64,000 bases of DNA from Rhodocyclaceae bacterium (GTDB lineage Bacteria > Pseudomonadota > Gammaproteobacteria > Burkholderiales > Rhodocyclaceae): positions 1 through 64,000 of the forward strand of contig JAGTRP010000003.1 of the NCBI GenBank assembly GCA_018261935.1, read 5' to 3'. Below, in pieces: positions 1-8,333 of this stretch (the first letter of the stretch is position 1; the number at the start of each line of letters is the position of its first letter). The position numbers and the translations under genes are program-made. The notes beneath the pieces are model-generated. The model was not told the DNA's origin. It worked only from the letters and a program-made list of their open reading frames with translations, and searched no databases.

Positions 1-396
1 AGAGGACGAGGGTGTTGTCGCTGGTGATGCGGTCGCCCGGGGTGCCGGTATCGGTGGTGATGGCCGTGATCGCCGGCGCGGCCGGGGCGGCGGTATCGAC
101 GGTGACTGTGAAGTTGGCCGAGGCGGCGCTGACATTGCCGGCGGTGTCGGTGGCGGTGGCGGTGAAGGTGTGGCTGCCGCCGAGGAGGGCAGTGCCGGTG
201 TAGTCGTAGGTCCAGTTGCCGGTGCCGTCGGCGGTGACGGTGCCCAGCACCCCGGCGCCGGAACGGGAGACGGTGATGGTGCTGTTGGCTTCGGCGCTGC
301 CGGAGAGGACGAGGGTGTTGTCGCTGGTGATGCGGTCGCCCGGGGTGCCGGTATCGGTGGTGATGGCCGTGATCGCCGGCGCGGCCGGGGCGGCGG
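1..396. repeat. 303-bp-spaced direct repeat in the Ig-like repeat region
   Basis: Bases 1-93 recur exactly at 304-396, which corresponds to a 101-codon repeat unit of the giant surface protein. Beyond 396 the alignment breaks. The next alignable block (from about 400) matches about 158 onward at an offset of 242 instead of 303, so roughly 61 bp of the unit are missing and the frame is shifted. Confidence 0.85.
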
Positions 397-2781
397 CTTG
401 GCGGTCAGGGTATGGGTCCCGGCCCCGAGGGCGGCGCTGGTGAGGCTCCAGCTGCCGGCGCCGTTGGCGGTGGCATTGCCCAGGACGGTGGTGCCGTCGG
501 TGTCGTAGAGGGTGACGGTGGCGTTGGCTTCGGCGCTGCCGGTGATGACCGGGGTGGTAATGTTGGTGATGCGGTCGTTGTTCAGCGCCCCGCTGTCGGA
601 GGCCGCGGCCAGGGACAGGGCGGCCGGCGCGGTCGGGGCGGTGGTATCGAGGGCATAGGTATGCGTATAGGCGGCACTGCTGCCGTACACGTTGGTGACC
701 CGCGCCCGGAAGGTGCTGCTCCCCGACAATGTCGTCGTGGCTGACCATGTGTTGAAACCCACCTGGAACGTCGTTGCATTGGCCCACGTCCCGCCATCGT
801 CGTATGAAACCTGCACCGATTCGCCGGCCACGAGGTTGGCACTCAGCGTTCCGTTAATGGTTTGGGCGGCTGTGTTGGTAATGAAATCGCTGCCGCTGGT
901 GCCGGTATCTGCGGACAAGCTTGCGCCCGATACGGCGGTAGTCGGAACAGGAGACCAAGTCGATACAATCAATGTCGCGCCGAAATTGCCGACATCTGGA
1001 GAACCAGTGCCTGCCACCCCGTTGGTTTTCCCGGTGCCGCCCGAGCCACCCACGCCGTCATTGGACGAAAAGGTATCGGTGGCGTTGTAATACAGGCTAC
1101 CCTTGACCAGAATGCCGCCCGCAGCGCTTCCGCCCGCCCCGGCAATGCCACCCGAGTTTACGCGGCTATCTGTGTCAAGCCTTGCGCCGCCGCCGCCGCC
1201 GCCCGCCGCAATATTGTTTGAAACGGTGGTGCTCGCCATATACAGCTTGGCGCCGCTCGCCACATAAACCCCACCAGCCGCAGCACCACCGGCGCCGCCG
1301 TTGTATGCCACCCCTGGCGCTGACAAGTAGGTATATCCGGCACTTCCCCCGCCCCCGCCAATCGTCGAGGTTGCGCCACTGGCCATCCCGCCGGCCCCGC
1401 CGTTGCCTGCCAGATTGATCCCACTAAGAACGCCACCGGTGCCGGCGGAGGTGCTTCCCCCGCCTCCCACGTAAGTGTTCCAGCTGCCATATCCATGAGT
1501 GCTGCCGGAAGAACCAACGCCCGCCCCCCCCGCCGATGCGGGGGTAAAATTGGCGGTGCCGCTGTAATAACTGCTTCCGCCCGTGCCGCCACCCTTACCT
1601 GAATAGCCGCCGCCGCCACCACCACCGAGCCACGTTCCGCCGCCGCCAGCTCCGGAAGCCCCCCCACCAGCCGCGGCGTTTTGGGTAATGGTTGAATTCA
1701 TGATCGTGACCGTAGCACCGGTGCCGATCAAAAGGCCGCCCCCCAGGGCTGACACACCCGGATTTCCGGTTCCCTGAATGGCATTGGCGCCGTTGCCGTA
1801 AACGAGCCCCCTCTTGATGACCAAGCCGTCCAGGTTAACAGTGCCTGACGTAACGGAAAGCACACGGCTGTTATAGTTGGCATCCAGGATGACATCGGCG
1901 GTGCCGTCATTGTTCAGGTCGCCATCGATGGTGAGGCTCTTGTTGATGCCGAGCTGGCCGCTGGACAAGCTGATCGTCATGCCGGCGTTGAAGGTAATGG
2001 TATCGCCTGTCGAAGCTGCGGCGATCTGGTTGCGCAAGGTCCCCACGCCGCTGTCGGCATTGCTGGTCACGGTGAATGTGGCCAGGCTGTAGTCGTATCC
2101 GTCCATCGCTGTCCGGCTGAGAACACCGGCGGTTTCGATGGCCCCGGTGCTGATTTCCAGATCCCAGTCGCCGTTCCGGCCGGTGCGGTCGGTGGAAGCC
2201 GCCACGTCGGCGCCGGTGATTGCGGACAGGGCGGAGACAAAGGCGGCACCTTGCTCGCCGGCCCCCGCATTACAGGAATAGACGAGAATGTCGCCGCCGG
2301 CCTTGAGGGAGCGGCCGATGGCTTTCAGTGCATCGGCGTGATCGGCCAGGGTGTCCTTGCTTAAATAGGTCGTGCCCAGCCAAAGGTCGCCAACCCAGCC
2401 GTGGGTCAGGACATGGACGGCATCGACGCCGGAATGATCCGCCAGGTAATCCGCCATCTGCTGCAGGCCATCCTTCTGGGCATCCAGCACCACCACCTGG
2501 GCAGCGGGTGAGACTCCCGCCGCCAGGGACTGCCAGTCCGGCAGGTTGCTTTCGATAAAGACGACTTCGCTGCGCGGCTGGGCCGGAGCAGGAGCGGGCA
2601 CGGCCAGGTCGACTGCGGCGGGAGCGGAATGATCCACCGGCTCGGCCTGGAGGCTGGGATCGGCCAGGGCCGTCGCCGCCGCCCCGTCGAAGACGATGCG
2701 GGATTCCAGCGCATGCATGCTTCTTCTCGGCTTGAAGGCCTTCGGGGTTCTCGATTGGATGGTCTTGGCGGACGGTTTCAT
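1..2781 (-). CDS. Giant DUF4347 surface/extracellular protein with Ig-like repeats (3' end beyond window)
   Basis: The N-terminus has a basic stretch followed by LESRIVFDGAAA, a motif common at the start of large DUF4347 exoproteins. A DUF4347-like domain follows at about residues 50-215 (VVFIESNLPDW, VLTHGWVGDLWLG, ILVYSCNAG). Next come a beta-rich segment, a very glycine-rich segment (about residues 330-600) and Ig-like/cadherin-like repeats of the type TITVSRSGAGVLG. The gene has no stop before the left edge. It starts at an ATG that overlaps the upstream sulfotransferase stop as ATGA, which implies translational coupling. The reading frame of the repeats shifts near position 397 (see findings), so the distal part is either disrupted or misassembled. 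A secreted adhesin-like role is inferred. Confidence 0.8.
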   Translation of the reverse strand, partial: MKPSAKTIQSRTPKAFKPRRSMHALESRIVFDGAAATALADPSLQAEPVDHSAPAAVDLAVPAPAPAQPRSEVVFIESNLPDWQSLAAGVSPAAQVVVLDAQKDGLQQMADYLADHSGVDAVHVLTHGWVGDLWLGTTYLSKDTLADHADALKAIGRSLKAGGDILVYSCNAGAGEQGAAFVSALSAITGADVAASTDRTGRNGDWDLEISTGAIETAGVLSRTAMDGYDYSLATFTVTSNADSGVGTLRNQIAAASTGDTITFNAGMTISLSSGQLGINKSLTIDGDLNNDGTADVILDANYNSRVLSVTSGTVNLDGLVIKRGLVYGNGANAIQGTGNPGVSALGGGLLIGTGATVTIMNSTITQNAAAGGGASGAGGGGTWLGGGGGGGYSGKGGGTGGSSYYSGTANFTPASAGGAGVGSSGSTHGYGSWNTYVGGGGSTSAGTGGVLSGINLAGNGGAGGMASGATSTIGGGGGSAGYTYLSAPGVAYNGGAGGAAAGGVYVASGAKLYMASTTVSNNIAAGGGGGGARLDTDSRVNSGGIAGAGGSAAGGILVKGSLYYNATDTFSSNDGVGGSGGTGKTNGVAGTGSPDVGNFGATLIVSTWSPVPTTAVSGASLSADTGTSGSDFITNTAAQTINGTLSANLVAGESVQVSYDDGGTWANATTFQVGFNTWSATTTLSGSSTFRARVTNVYGSSAAYTHTYALDTTAPTAPAALSLAAASDSGALNNDRITNITTPVITGSAEANATVTLYDTDGTTVLGNATANGAGSWSLTSAALGAGTHTLTAKPPPRPRRRSRPSPPIPAPRATASPATTPSSSPAAPKPTAPSPSPVPAPGCWAPSPPTAPATGPTTTPALPSSAAATPSPPPPPTPPAMSAPPRPTSQSPSIPPPRPRRRSRPSPPIPAPRATASPATTPSSS

Positions 2782-3620
2782 GGCGCATTCCCTTTATCGG
2801 AGGCTACGGCGATGATGTTGGCGAGGCTTCCGGAATTGTTCTTCCAGAAGGAGAGCTCGGAATATTTCTCGAACAGATCAGGGGGCAGGATGGTATTGCG
2901 GGCCTCGAATCCGACCTGGGGCCGGACCTTGTGCAGGCCGCTCATGCCCAGTTGGGCATCGAAGGCCGGGGCGTCGTAATGGACGTTTTCAAAATCGTGG
3001 TCGAAGGGCTCTTCGCCGATGAACTGGTAGATCAGGGGCAGGACTTTTTGCGGGGCATTGGCGAGCAGGTCGTATTCCACCAGCAGCAGCGATGCGGCCT
3101 GCTCGCCGTAGAACGCCTCCTTCAGCGCCGCCCAGGGGAACCCCACCAGCCGGTTGCGCTGCGCCAGGGTATCCACCCGGCTGTAGACGGTGTTGCGCTC
3201 GGTGTCGTCGTTAAAAAGACGGGTGATTTCGTAGGGATTGGAGCGGTATTTTCGTTCGATGCTGTCCATGACCCAGGCGACGTTGCGCACACAGGCGATG
3301 ACTTTCGATCCGGGAAATTGGTCGGCCAGCACCGGCATCTGCGCGCACCAGAGGCGGTTGGTGTCGAAGATCACTTCCTTGTCCGCGTGGTCGGCATAAA
3401 AGGAGTCGAAGAGCCCACGCACCAGCCGGCGGCGTTGCTCCATCGTCACGACGGGGCCGAATTCGCTGCCGGCGCCGAACTGATGCAGCATGTTGCCAAA
3501 CAGGCTCCCGACCGGACTGGTCATGCCGGCGTGGAAACGCGGGTTCTGCAGCAGGAGCGCCGCCAGCAGGGTGGAACCCGAGCGGGGCAGTCCGGAGATG
3601 AAGTGATAGGTGGGGGCCAT
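2778..3620 (-). CDS. Sulfotransferase family protein
   Basis: A 280-residue protein of the PAPS-dependent sulfotransferase family. The 5'-phosphosulfate-binding loop is at residues 8-18 (ISGLPRSGSTL), and a 3'-phosphate-binding region around residues 107-120 contains KVIACVRNVAWVMDS. The ATG at 3620 is chosen because GGAG lies just upstream and the motif follows at once; a longer reading to 3698 has no supporting signal. The stop overlaps the start of the DUF4347 gene by four bases, so the two are probably co-translated. That makes the surface protein, or a glycan on it, a candidate acceptor. The acceptor is inferred, not shown. Confidence 0.85.
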   Translation of the reverse strand: MAPTYHFISGLPRSGSTLLAALLLQNPRFHAGMTSPVGSLFGNMLHQFGAGSEFGPVVTMEQRRRLVRGLFDSFYADHADKEVIFDTNRLWCAQMPVLADQFPGSKVIACVRNVAWVMDSIERKYRSNPYEITRLFNDDTERNTVYSRVDTLAQRNRLVGFPWAALKEAFYGEQAASLLLVEYDLLANAPQKVLPLIYQFIGEEPFDHDFENVHYDAPAFDAQLGMSGLHKVRPQVGFEARNTILPPDLFEKYSELSFWKNNSGSLANIIAVASDKGNAP

Positions 3621-3849
3621 GGCGCTCCATTTTTTTGCTGGAATCGCTGCAAGACCATCCAGCCCGGGTGTCGGGCAGGCGCTGGCCCAGCTATCCATAT
3701 GAACTAGTCATTATATCCTAATTGCATGCATTTTAAGTACAATGGTCTCGATGCTTCGTGGAAACAGGCTCATGGAGCGTCACGGGCGGGCTGCCTCATG
3801 GTGAGGGAGCTTCAAACCACCATCTCAACCTTAATAAGAAGGAAGAACT

Positions 3850-4482
3850 ATGGACGTATTTGTCGGCTTTATTACGCCTTTCCCATGGGCCTGGGCACCC
3901 TACGGTTGGTCGCTGTGCAATGGGGCGGAAATGGCGATCAATCAATACACGGCGCTCTACTCCTTGCTTGGCATCAACTTTGGTGGCAATGGCACCACGA
4001 CCTTCAAACTGCCGAATCTGCAAGGCAGGCAAATCATGGGCGTGGGCCCTGGGACCGCCGGCGGCTATTACGAGATCGGCAACGCAGGCGGGCATGAATC
4101 CGTCACCCTGAACGCCGCTCAGGCGCCCGTCGGGCAGCACACCCACACCGCGACGATGTCGCCGTCGGGGCTGACTGCGACGACCAATGTCAGCGTATCC
4201 ACCGGCACGACAGGGGGCGCGCTGGTTGCCGCGGCCGGTTCCACCCTGACCAGCACGGCGGGTGGCAGCCCTGCGGCTGCGGCGATTTACCTCCCGGCGG
4301 CGACCCAGCCGACCAACCCGGTCAATCTGGGCGGTATCACCACCACCCTTGGCGGCTCGGGAGCGGTTACCGTCAACCCCAATTCCGGCGGTTCGGCGAG
4401 CAGCCCTGTCGATTTGAGGAATCCGTACCTGGCGCTCAACTTCTGTATCGCCCTGAACGGCCTGTACCCCAGCCGCAACTAA
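3850..4482 (+). CDS. Phage tail-collar domain protein (MdpB-like)
   Basis: A 210-residue protein. The N-terminal Phage_Collar domain (about residues 1-75) contains WAPYGWSLCNG, INQYTALYSLLG and FKLPNLQGRQIMG, the hallmark of microcystin-dependent-protein-like tail-collar proteins. A histidine-threonine segment follows (GQHTHTATM, about residue 96), then a Ser/Thr/Gly-rich stretch and the terminal RNPYLALNFCIALNG seen in the family. A strong AAGGAAG ribosome site precedes the ATG. No other tail genes are nearby, so this is a stand-alone host-encoded family member of unknown function, not part of a prophage. Confidence 0.85.
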   Translation: MDVFVGFITPFPWAWAPYGWSLCNGAEMAINQYTALYSLLGINFGGNGTTTFKLPNLQGRQIMGVGPGTAGGYYEIGNAGGHESVTLNAAQAPVGQHTHTATMSPSGLTATTNVSVSTGTTGGALVAAAGSTLTSTAGGSPAAAAIYLPAATQPTNPVNLGGITTTLGGSGAVTVNPNSGGSASSPVDLRNPYLALNFCIALNGLYPSRN

Positions 4483-4494
4483 CGAGTGGAAAAC

Positions 4495-4522
4495 GGTATG
4501 CGCGCCTTTGTGCGCGCATACC
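4495..4522. promoter_or_regulatory. Perfect 11-bp stem-loop between collar gene and DUF6916-like gene
   Basis: The arms 4495-4505 and 4512-4522 are exact inverted complements with a six-base loop (CTTTGT). No T-run follows and the next gene starts 16 bases downstream. It is therefore more likely an RNA processing or stability element than a rho-independent terminator. Confidence 0.6.
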
Positions 4523-4537
4523 CAGTGGAGATCGACA

Positions 4538-4855
4538 ATGCTGGATACATTGACCAGCGCGCCGTTTGCGGCGCGCATGGGAAAGAGCTTGACGGTGGAA
4601 GCCGCCGAAGGGGAATTGGTGCTGAAAGTACTCAGCGTGAAGGAGAACCCCCTGGCTGCCGGCCCCAATGCGAAACGCACGCCCTTCAGCGTGACGCTGC
4701 AGGGCCCGGATTCTCCCTGCCTGTCCGACGGCTGTTTCAATTTGCGGGTGGATGGGGAGGATGGCTGGCGGCTGGAAGGCGTCTACGTGAATCGCATCAT
4801 TCCCCCCGCCAATTCCGATGGCAAAGGGGCCTTTTACCAGGCGATTTTCGGTTGA
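4538..4855 (+). CDS. DUF6916-like small protein
   Basis: A 105-residue protein beginning MLDTLTSAPFAARMGKSL, with a predominantly beta-strand pattern (ELVLKVLSVKEN, PFSVTLQGPD) and an ending GAFYQAIFG. This matches from memory the DUF6916 family, often encoded beside MdpB/tail-collar proteins, as here. A GTGGAG ribosome site precedes the ATG. No catalytic motif is visible. It may be a structural partner of the collar protein; function unknown. Confidence 0.65.
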   Translation: MLDTLTSAPFAARMGKSLTVEAAEGELVLKVLSVKENPLAAGPNAKRTPFSVTLQGPDSPCLSDGCFNLRVDGEDGWRLEGVYVNRIIPPANSDGKGAFYQAIFG

Positions 4856-4872
4856 GCCCAGGAGGCCACAAC

Positions 4873-5427
4873 GTGACTCCCTCCGCCATACGCCTGCCTT
4901 TGACCTTCGACCCCATCCGACTCCAGGCGGATCTGGCCCGGGTGCCGGAAACGGCGTGGCTGGGCCATTTCAACCAGCGCATTTACGAGGGGGATTGGAG
5001 CGTCGTGCCGCTGCGCGCCATACGCGGCAGCCCGATCCCCGCCTTTTCGATTCCGAATGCCACGGATCTGGAAGACATGCCGTTGCTCCAGGAATGCCCC
5101 TATTTCCGGCAGGTGCTGGCTTCCTTCCGCTGCCCCTTGCTATCGGTAAGGCTGCTGCGGCTGGGGGCCGGGGCAGTCATCAAGGAACATTCCGATCCCA
5201 TGCTAAGCCTGGATCATGACGAGGTGCGCATCCATGTGGTGGTGACCACCAATCCCGATGTCGAGTGCCGCATCGACGGGGTGGCCCGGCATTGGGCGGC
5301 GGGGGAGTGCTGGTATGGCGATTTCACCAAGCCCCATAGCTTTGCCAACCGCGGCCTGACGGACCGGATGCATATCGTGCTGGATTGCGGACAGAACGAT
5401 TGGCTGCGGAATCTGCTCAGGGCCTGA
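4873..5427 (+). CDS. Aspartyl/asparaginyl beta-hydroxylase-family protein
   Basis: A 184-residue protein with the double-stranded beta-helix signature of the Asp/Asn beta-hydroxylase family, which is Fe(II)/2-oxoglutarate-dependent. The first metal pair is in KEHSDP (H106, D108). RIHVVV follows (R119, H121). The distal histidine and 2-oxoglutarate-binding arginine are in KPHSFANRG (H155, R160). The GTG start has a GGAGG seven bases upstream. The family hydroxylates Asp/Asn in proteins or free or peptide-bound amino acids. Its place between the collar pair and a Nif11-like gene suggests a peptide or protein substrate, which is an inference. Confidence 0.85.
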   Translation: MTPSAIRLPLTFDPIRLQADLARVPETAWLGHFNQRIYEGDWSVVPLRAIRGSPIPAFSIPNATDLEDMPLLQECPYFRQVLASFRCPLLSVRLLRLGAGAVIKEHSDPMLSLDHDEVRIHVVVTTNPDVECRIDGVARHWAAGECWYGDFTKPHSFANRGLTDRMHIVLDCGQNDWLRNLLRA

Positions 5428-5443
5428 GTCTGCACTGCCCACC

Positions 5444-5662
5444 ATGACCAGCCCGACCGACGGCGTGCTCCGGGCCCTACGTGAACTCATGCAGGGGCAT
5501 CCCGCCCTGCAGGTGCGCCTGTTCGCCTTGTCCGACACAGAGGAGTTCATCGCCGAGGTACGCCGGTTGGCCCGTTCCGCAGGCCACGAGTTCGACGTGG
5601 AGGAGATTCGGCAAGCCATGGGCGCCGGACGGAGGGCTTGGTCCGAAAGGAAGCTGCCGTGA
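5444..5662 (+). CDS. Nif11-like small protein
   Basis: A 72-residue protein whose middle resembles the Nif11 domain: helix, HPALQVRLFALSDTEEFI, then ARSAGHEFDVEEIRQAM. Nif11 domains serve as leader regions of some ribosomal peptide precursors and also occur as stand-alone proteins. Here the chain ends about 12 residues after the domain with no Gly-Gly cleavage motif and no cysteine-rich core, so it is not a classical precursor. It overlaps the next gene at GTGA. It could be a carrier or regulator for the adjacent hydroxylase and sulfotransferase. Confidence 0.6.
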   Translation: MTSPTDGVLRALRELMQGHPALQVRLFALSDTEEFIAEVRRLARSAGHEFDVEEIRQAMGAGRRAWSERKLP

Positions 5663-6636
5663 CCGTCGGAGACCCGCTCGCCGGCTGGATTCCGCTCTTC
5701 CTGTCGGTCCGGGGCGGCCAGCCCGCGGTGGATTGGGCCTACATGGGGAAGGAGCGTTTCGTCGAACCCTTTTGCCACGACACGCTGCAGAGATTGGTGT
5801 CCCGGCCCTTCAACCGCCTGTTCCGCCGCCAGAGCAGCCTGGAGTTGCTGCGGCAGCGGGCCCATAGCCACCCCGGACTGCCGCTGCAAGGGATCGTGTT
5901 CCACATGAGCCGCTGCGGCTCCACCCTGGCGGCCCAATGGCTGGCGGCGCTGCCGGACAGCGTCGTGCTTTCCGAACCGGAACCGGTGGATACCTTGCTG
6001 CAATGGCCGACGCCCGACAGCGACGGGGAGATGGTGCGGGCCTTGCTCGCCGCCCTGGGCCAGCCGCGCCGGGAAAGGGATTGCCGCCTTTTCCTGAAAG
6101 CCGATTGCTGGCATATGGCCCACATCGAGCGCTTGCTGGCGGCCTTCCCCGGTACTCCCTGGATATTCCTGTACCGCGATCCGGTGGAGGTGCTGATGTC
6201 CCATCGGCGTGAGCCAGGCTGGCACCTTGTCCCGGGTTCCATGTCCGGCCATGGCCTGCATGCTCCCGACGAATTGTCGTGCCATCCGCTCGGGCACGGC
6301 GCCTGGGTCCTATCGACAATCCTCAAGGGCGCCCGTCAGGCCATGTTGCGCCATGGCAACGGGCTGCTGCTGAATTATTCCGAGTTGCCGGCAGCGCTGG
6401 AGAGCAGAGTGGCCGTGCATTTCGGCATCGACACGGATGTGCTGGACAATGCGGCGCTCCGGGCCGTGACCGGGCGCCATGCGAAGCGAAACCATCTCTC
6501 GTTCCAGCCCGATGCCGCCGAGAAGCGCGCCGCCGCCGATCCGGAGGTTTCGGAACTGGCTGCCCGTTGGCTGAACGAGCCTTACCAGGATCTGGAGCAA
6601 CTCCGGAAAGCCGCGTTGCCCGCAGAAATCATTTGA
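5659..6636 (+). CDS. Sulfotransferase-like protein
   Basis: A 325-residue protein with a P-loop-like PAPS site at about residues 79-90 (IVFHMSRCGSTL) and a 3'-phosphate site around residues 171-186 (IFLYRDPVEVLMSHRR). The N-terminal 70 residues (WAYMGKERF, the F-x-x-P-F stretch) precede the catalytic fold. The start is taken as the GTG overlapping the Nif11-like stop (GTGA); an ATG 21 bases upstream is an alternative. It is only remotely like the sulfotransferase at 2778-3620, so the cluster has two distinct enzymes of this fold. Confidence 0.8.
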   Translation: MTVGDPLAGWIPLFLSVRGGQPAVDWAYMGKERFVEPFCHDTLQRLVSRPFNRLFRRQSSLELLRQRAHSHPGLPLQGIVFHMSRCGSTLAAQWLAALPDSVVLSEPEPVDTLLQWPTPDSDGEMVRALLAALGQPRRERDCRLFLKADCWHMAHIERLLAAFPGTPWIFLYRDPVEVLMSHRREPGWHLVPGSMSGHGLHAPDELSCHPLGHGAWVLSTILKGARQAMLRHGNGLLLNYSELPAALESRVAVHFGIDTDVLDNAALRAVTGRHAKRNHLSFQPDAAEKRAAADPEVSELAARWLNEPYQDLEQLRKAALPAEII

Positions 6637-7150
6637 CCCCGCTGTAGATGCCGGCTGCGGCGGGATACCAGACCATGCGTTCGTAGGGTATCTGAGGCTC
6701 CTCCACCACGAAACCCAGGCGGGCATAGAGCTGCTTGGCTCGCAGGTGGTCGAAACGCACCGTGAGGACCACCGGCGCCATGACCTTGCCGGCGGCCATC
6801 TGCACGGCCTGGAGCACCTGTCCGCCGTAGCCCTTGCCGCGAGCGATGGGAATCAGGGCGATATCCACCACCCGTATTTCATTCGGACCAAAGTCCAGCA
6901 CGACTCGGCCGATCCGCTCGTTATGGTATTCGGCAATGAAATACATGGCGTTGGGAAACATGTCGCCATAGCCCTGGGTTTGCGCGCGCTGCTGAAGATC
7001 GATGAATTCCTCGATGAAATCGTCTTCCACATCGAGCATGCGCAAATCGTCGCGGGTAGTTCGGTACAGGGACTCGATGAAGGCCTTGTCCGAGGGGTTC
7101 ATCGGCCGCAGGCTGAAGCCATTGTGAAATTTCAATTCGCCGGAAGGCAT
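6629..7150 (-). CDS. GNAT-family N-acetyltransferase
   Basis: A 173-residue protein with the acetyl-CoA-binding motif A as ALIPIARGKGYGGQVL (about residues 102-117) and the C-terminal LYARLGFVVEE typical of GNAT enzymes. The ATG at 7150 has AGGAG seven bases upstream. It overlaps the sulfotransferase on the opposite strand by eight bases (convergent). It is transcribed after the methyltransferase at 7179-8213, with a 28-base gap, so the two probably form an operon. Substrate unknown. Confidence 0.85.
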   Translation of the reverse strand: MPSGELKFHNGFSLRPMNPSDKAFIESLYRTTRDDLRMLDVEDDFIEEFIDLQQRAQTQGYGDMFPNAMYFIAEYHNERIGRVVLDFGPNEIRVVDIALIPIARGKGYGGQVLQAVQMAAGKVMAPVVLTVRFDHLRAKQLYARLGFVVEEPQIPYERMVWYPAAAGIYSGVK

Positions 7151-7178
7151 TGGATGCTCCTGTTGTGTTCTTGCGAAA

Positions 7179-8213
7179 TCAGCCCAAAACTTCGTAGACC
7201 AGCTCCGGATAAGTTCCAAGCTGATAGTGGAACTGCAAGGTTTCGCCGCCCGCAAATGCCGGTCGGCCGGGTAGGGGTTGAGGCATGGTGAGGCTGCAGT
7301 CGTAGTCCTGCAAACGGTGCTTCCCATAGACGACGATCCGGGTCAGGAGACAGGGCTTGTGGCGGCTCTCGATCGGGGATGGGATCGTCACGCGGCCCGC
7401 CGGCAGGCGGGAGCCTTCCAGGCCTTGCCAGCGGCCGATATTGGCGGCGTCGAGTTCGAAAATCTTTCCCAGATAGATCCGGTCCCGTTCGGGTGGCGGA
7501 ATTTCGCCGACATGGTCGGCGGGCATGAGGACGTGCTCCTTGGTCCAGTCCACCATGCCCATTTCGACGCTGACCGACTGGGGCACCATCCGTGCCGTCG
7601 GCGCCTGGGCCAGCAGGTGCCGGGCGATGCTGACCTGCGGCTCGTTGCGCAGGCAGACGGCCATGGTTTCGCTGACGATGACGTCGGGCCTCCTGTCCGT
7701 GGGTATCTGGTAAAGGGTGGCGTCCACGCACAGGCTCTCGTCCACATGATCGGCAAGGCCGAAAGAGGCGATCAGCGCCATGGCCTTGTCCAAACATTCC
7801 AGGTGGATGTCCAGCAGGGTGAATGTCACCTGTTCGCGGGAAAACGCTGTCATCAGCGGCAGGGCCAGCAGGGCGTAGGGGCCGCAGCCGGCATAGAGGA
7901 CGCGGACGGGGCGGCCAGGCCGGAGGGCGTCGCTGACCGCTTCGTGCAGCCCACGGATGAATGCCGGTGTCCGGAACAGTTCGCGCAGGCACATGGCGGC
8001 GAGCGTCGGCGAAATGGCAAGACCGCTCTCGAGGCGGGTGGCTCCCTCGCCAATGTCGCGACCGCTGTCGATGCTGAAATCCGTTCGCCGCTCGAAGAAA
8101 TCCCTCAGCGCCTGGGCCTGGGGAATCAGGTCCGCCAATTCCTTTCCAGGGTCAAGGATTTCGAGGGTTATTGACCTCAGTTCGTCGAGGTCGACACTCA
8201 GCATTGGGTCCAT
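7179..8213 (-). CDS. SAM-dependent methyltransferase
   Basis: A 344-residue protein with class I methyltransferase motif I VRVLYAGCGPYALLALPL at residues 103-120, an acidic post-I strand (TFTLLDIHLECLDKA) and motif IV-like PDVIVSETM. The E-T-M after strand four and the beta-barrel-like C-terminal half recall protein arginine methyltransferases, but the double-E loop is not clear. It is divergent from the M50-HlyD gene with a 120-base spacer. A peptide or protein substrate is possible from context only. Confidence 0.75.
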   Translation of the reverse strand: MDPMLSVDLDELRSITLEILDPGKELADLIPQAQALRDFFERRTDFSIDSGRDIGEGATRLESGLAISPTLAAMCLRELFRTPAFIRGLHEAVSDALRPGRPVRVLYAGCGPYALLALPLMTAFSREQVTFTLLDIHLECLDKAMALIASFGLADHVDESLCVDATLYQIPTDRRPDVIVSETMAVCLRNEPQVSIARHLLAQAPTARMVPQSVSVEMGMVDWTKEHVLMPADHVGEIPPPERDRIYLGKIFELDAANIGRWQGLEGSRLPAGRVTIPSPIESRHKPCLLTRIVVYGKHRLQDYDCSLTMPQPLPGRPAFAGGETLQFHYQLGTYPELVYEVLG

Positions 8214-8333
8214 TTATCCAGCCCGCATCGATCGAGGCCGCGATTGTCGCCAATTAGTCCCGATTTGCACAAATGAATTTGGCATGGTATTTCGGCTTTC
8301 CTGCCGAACAACCGGAAACTGCTCAAGGCTCCC

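Noticed and set aside
216-744. Long plus-strand reading frames across the left edge
   Set aside because: They are Gly/Val/Ala-rich antisense shadows of the Ig-repeat coding sequence in GC-rich DNA with no ribosome sites.
8277-8298. Sigma-54-like promoter (TTTGGCATGGTATTTCGGC) upstream of the M50-HlyD gene
   Set aside because: The -24-like TTGGCATG is good, but the -12 element reads TTCG, not TTGC, so the invariant GC is absent at the required spacing.
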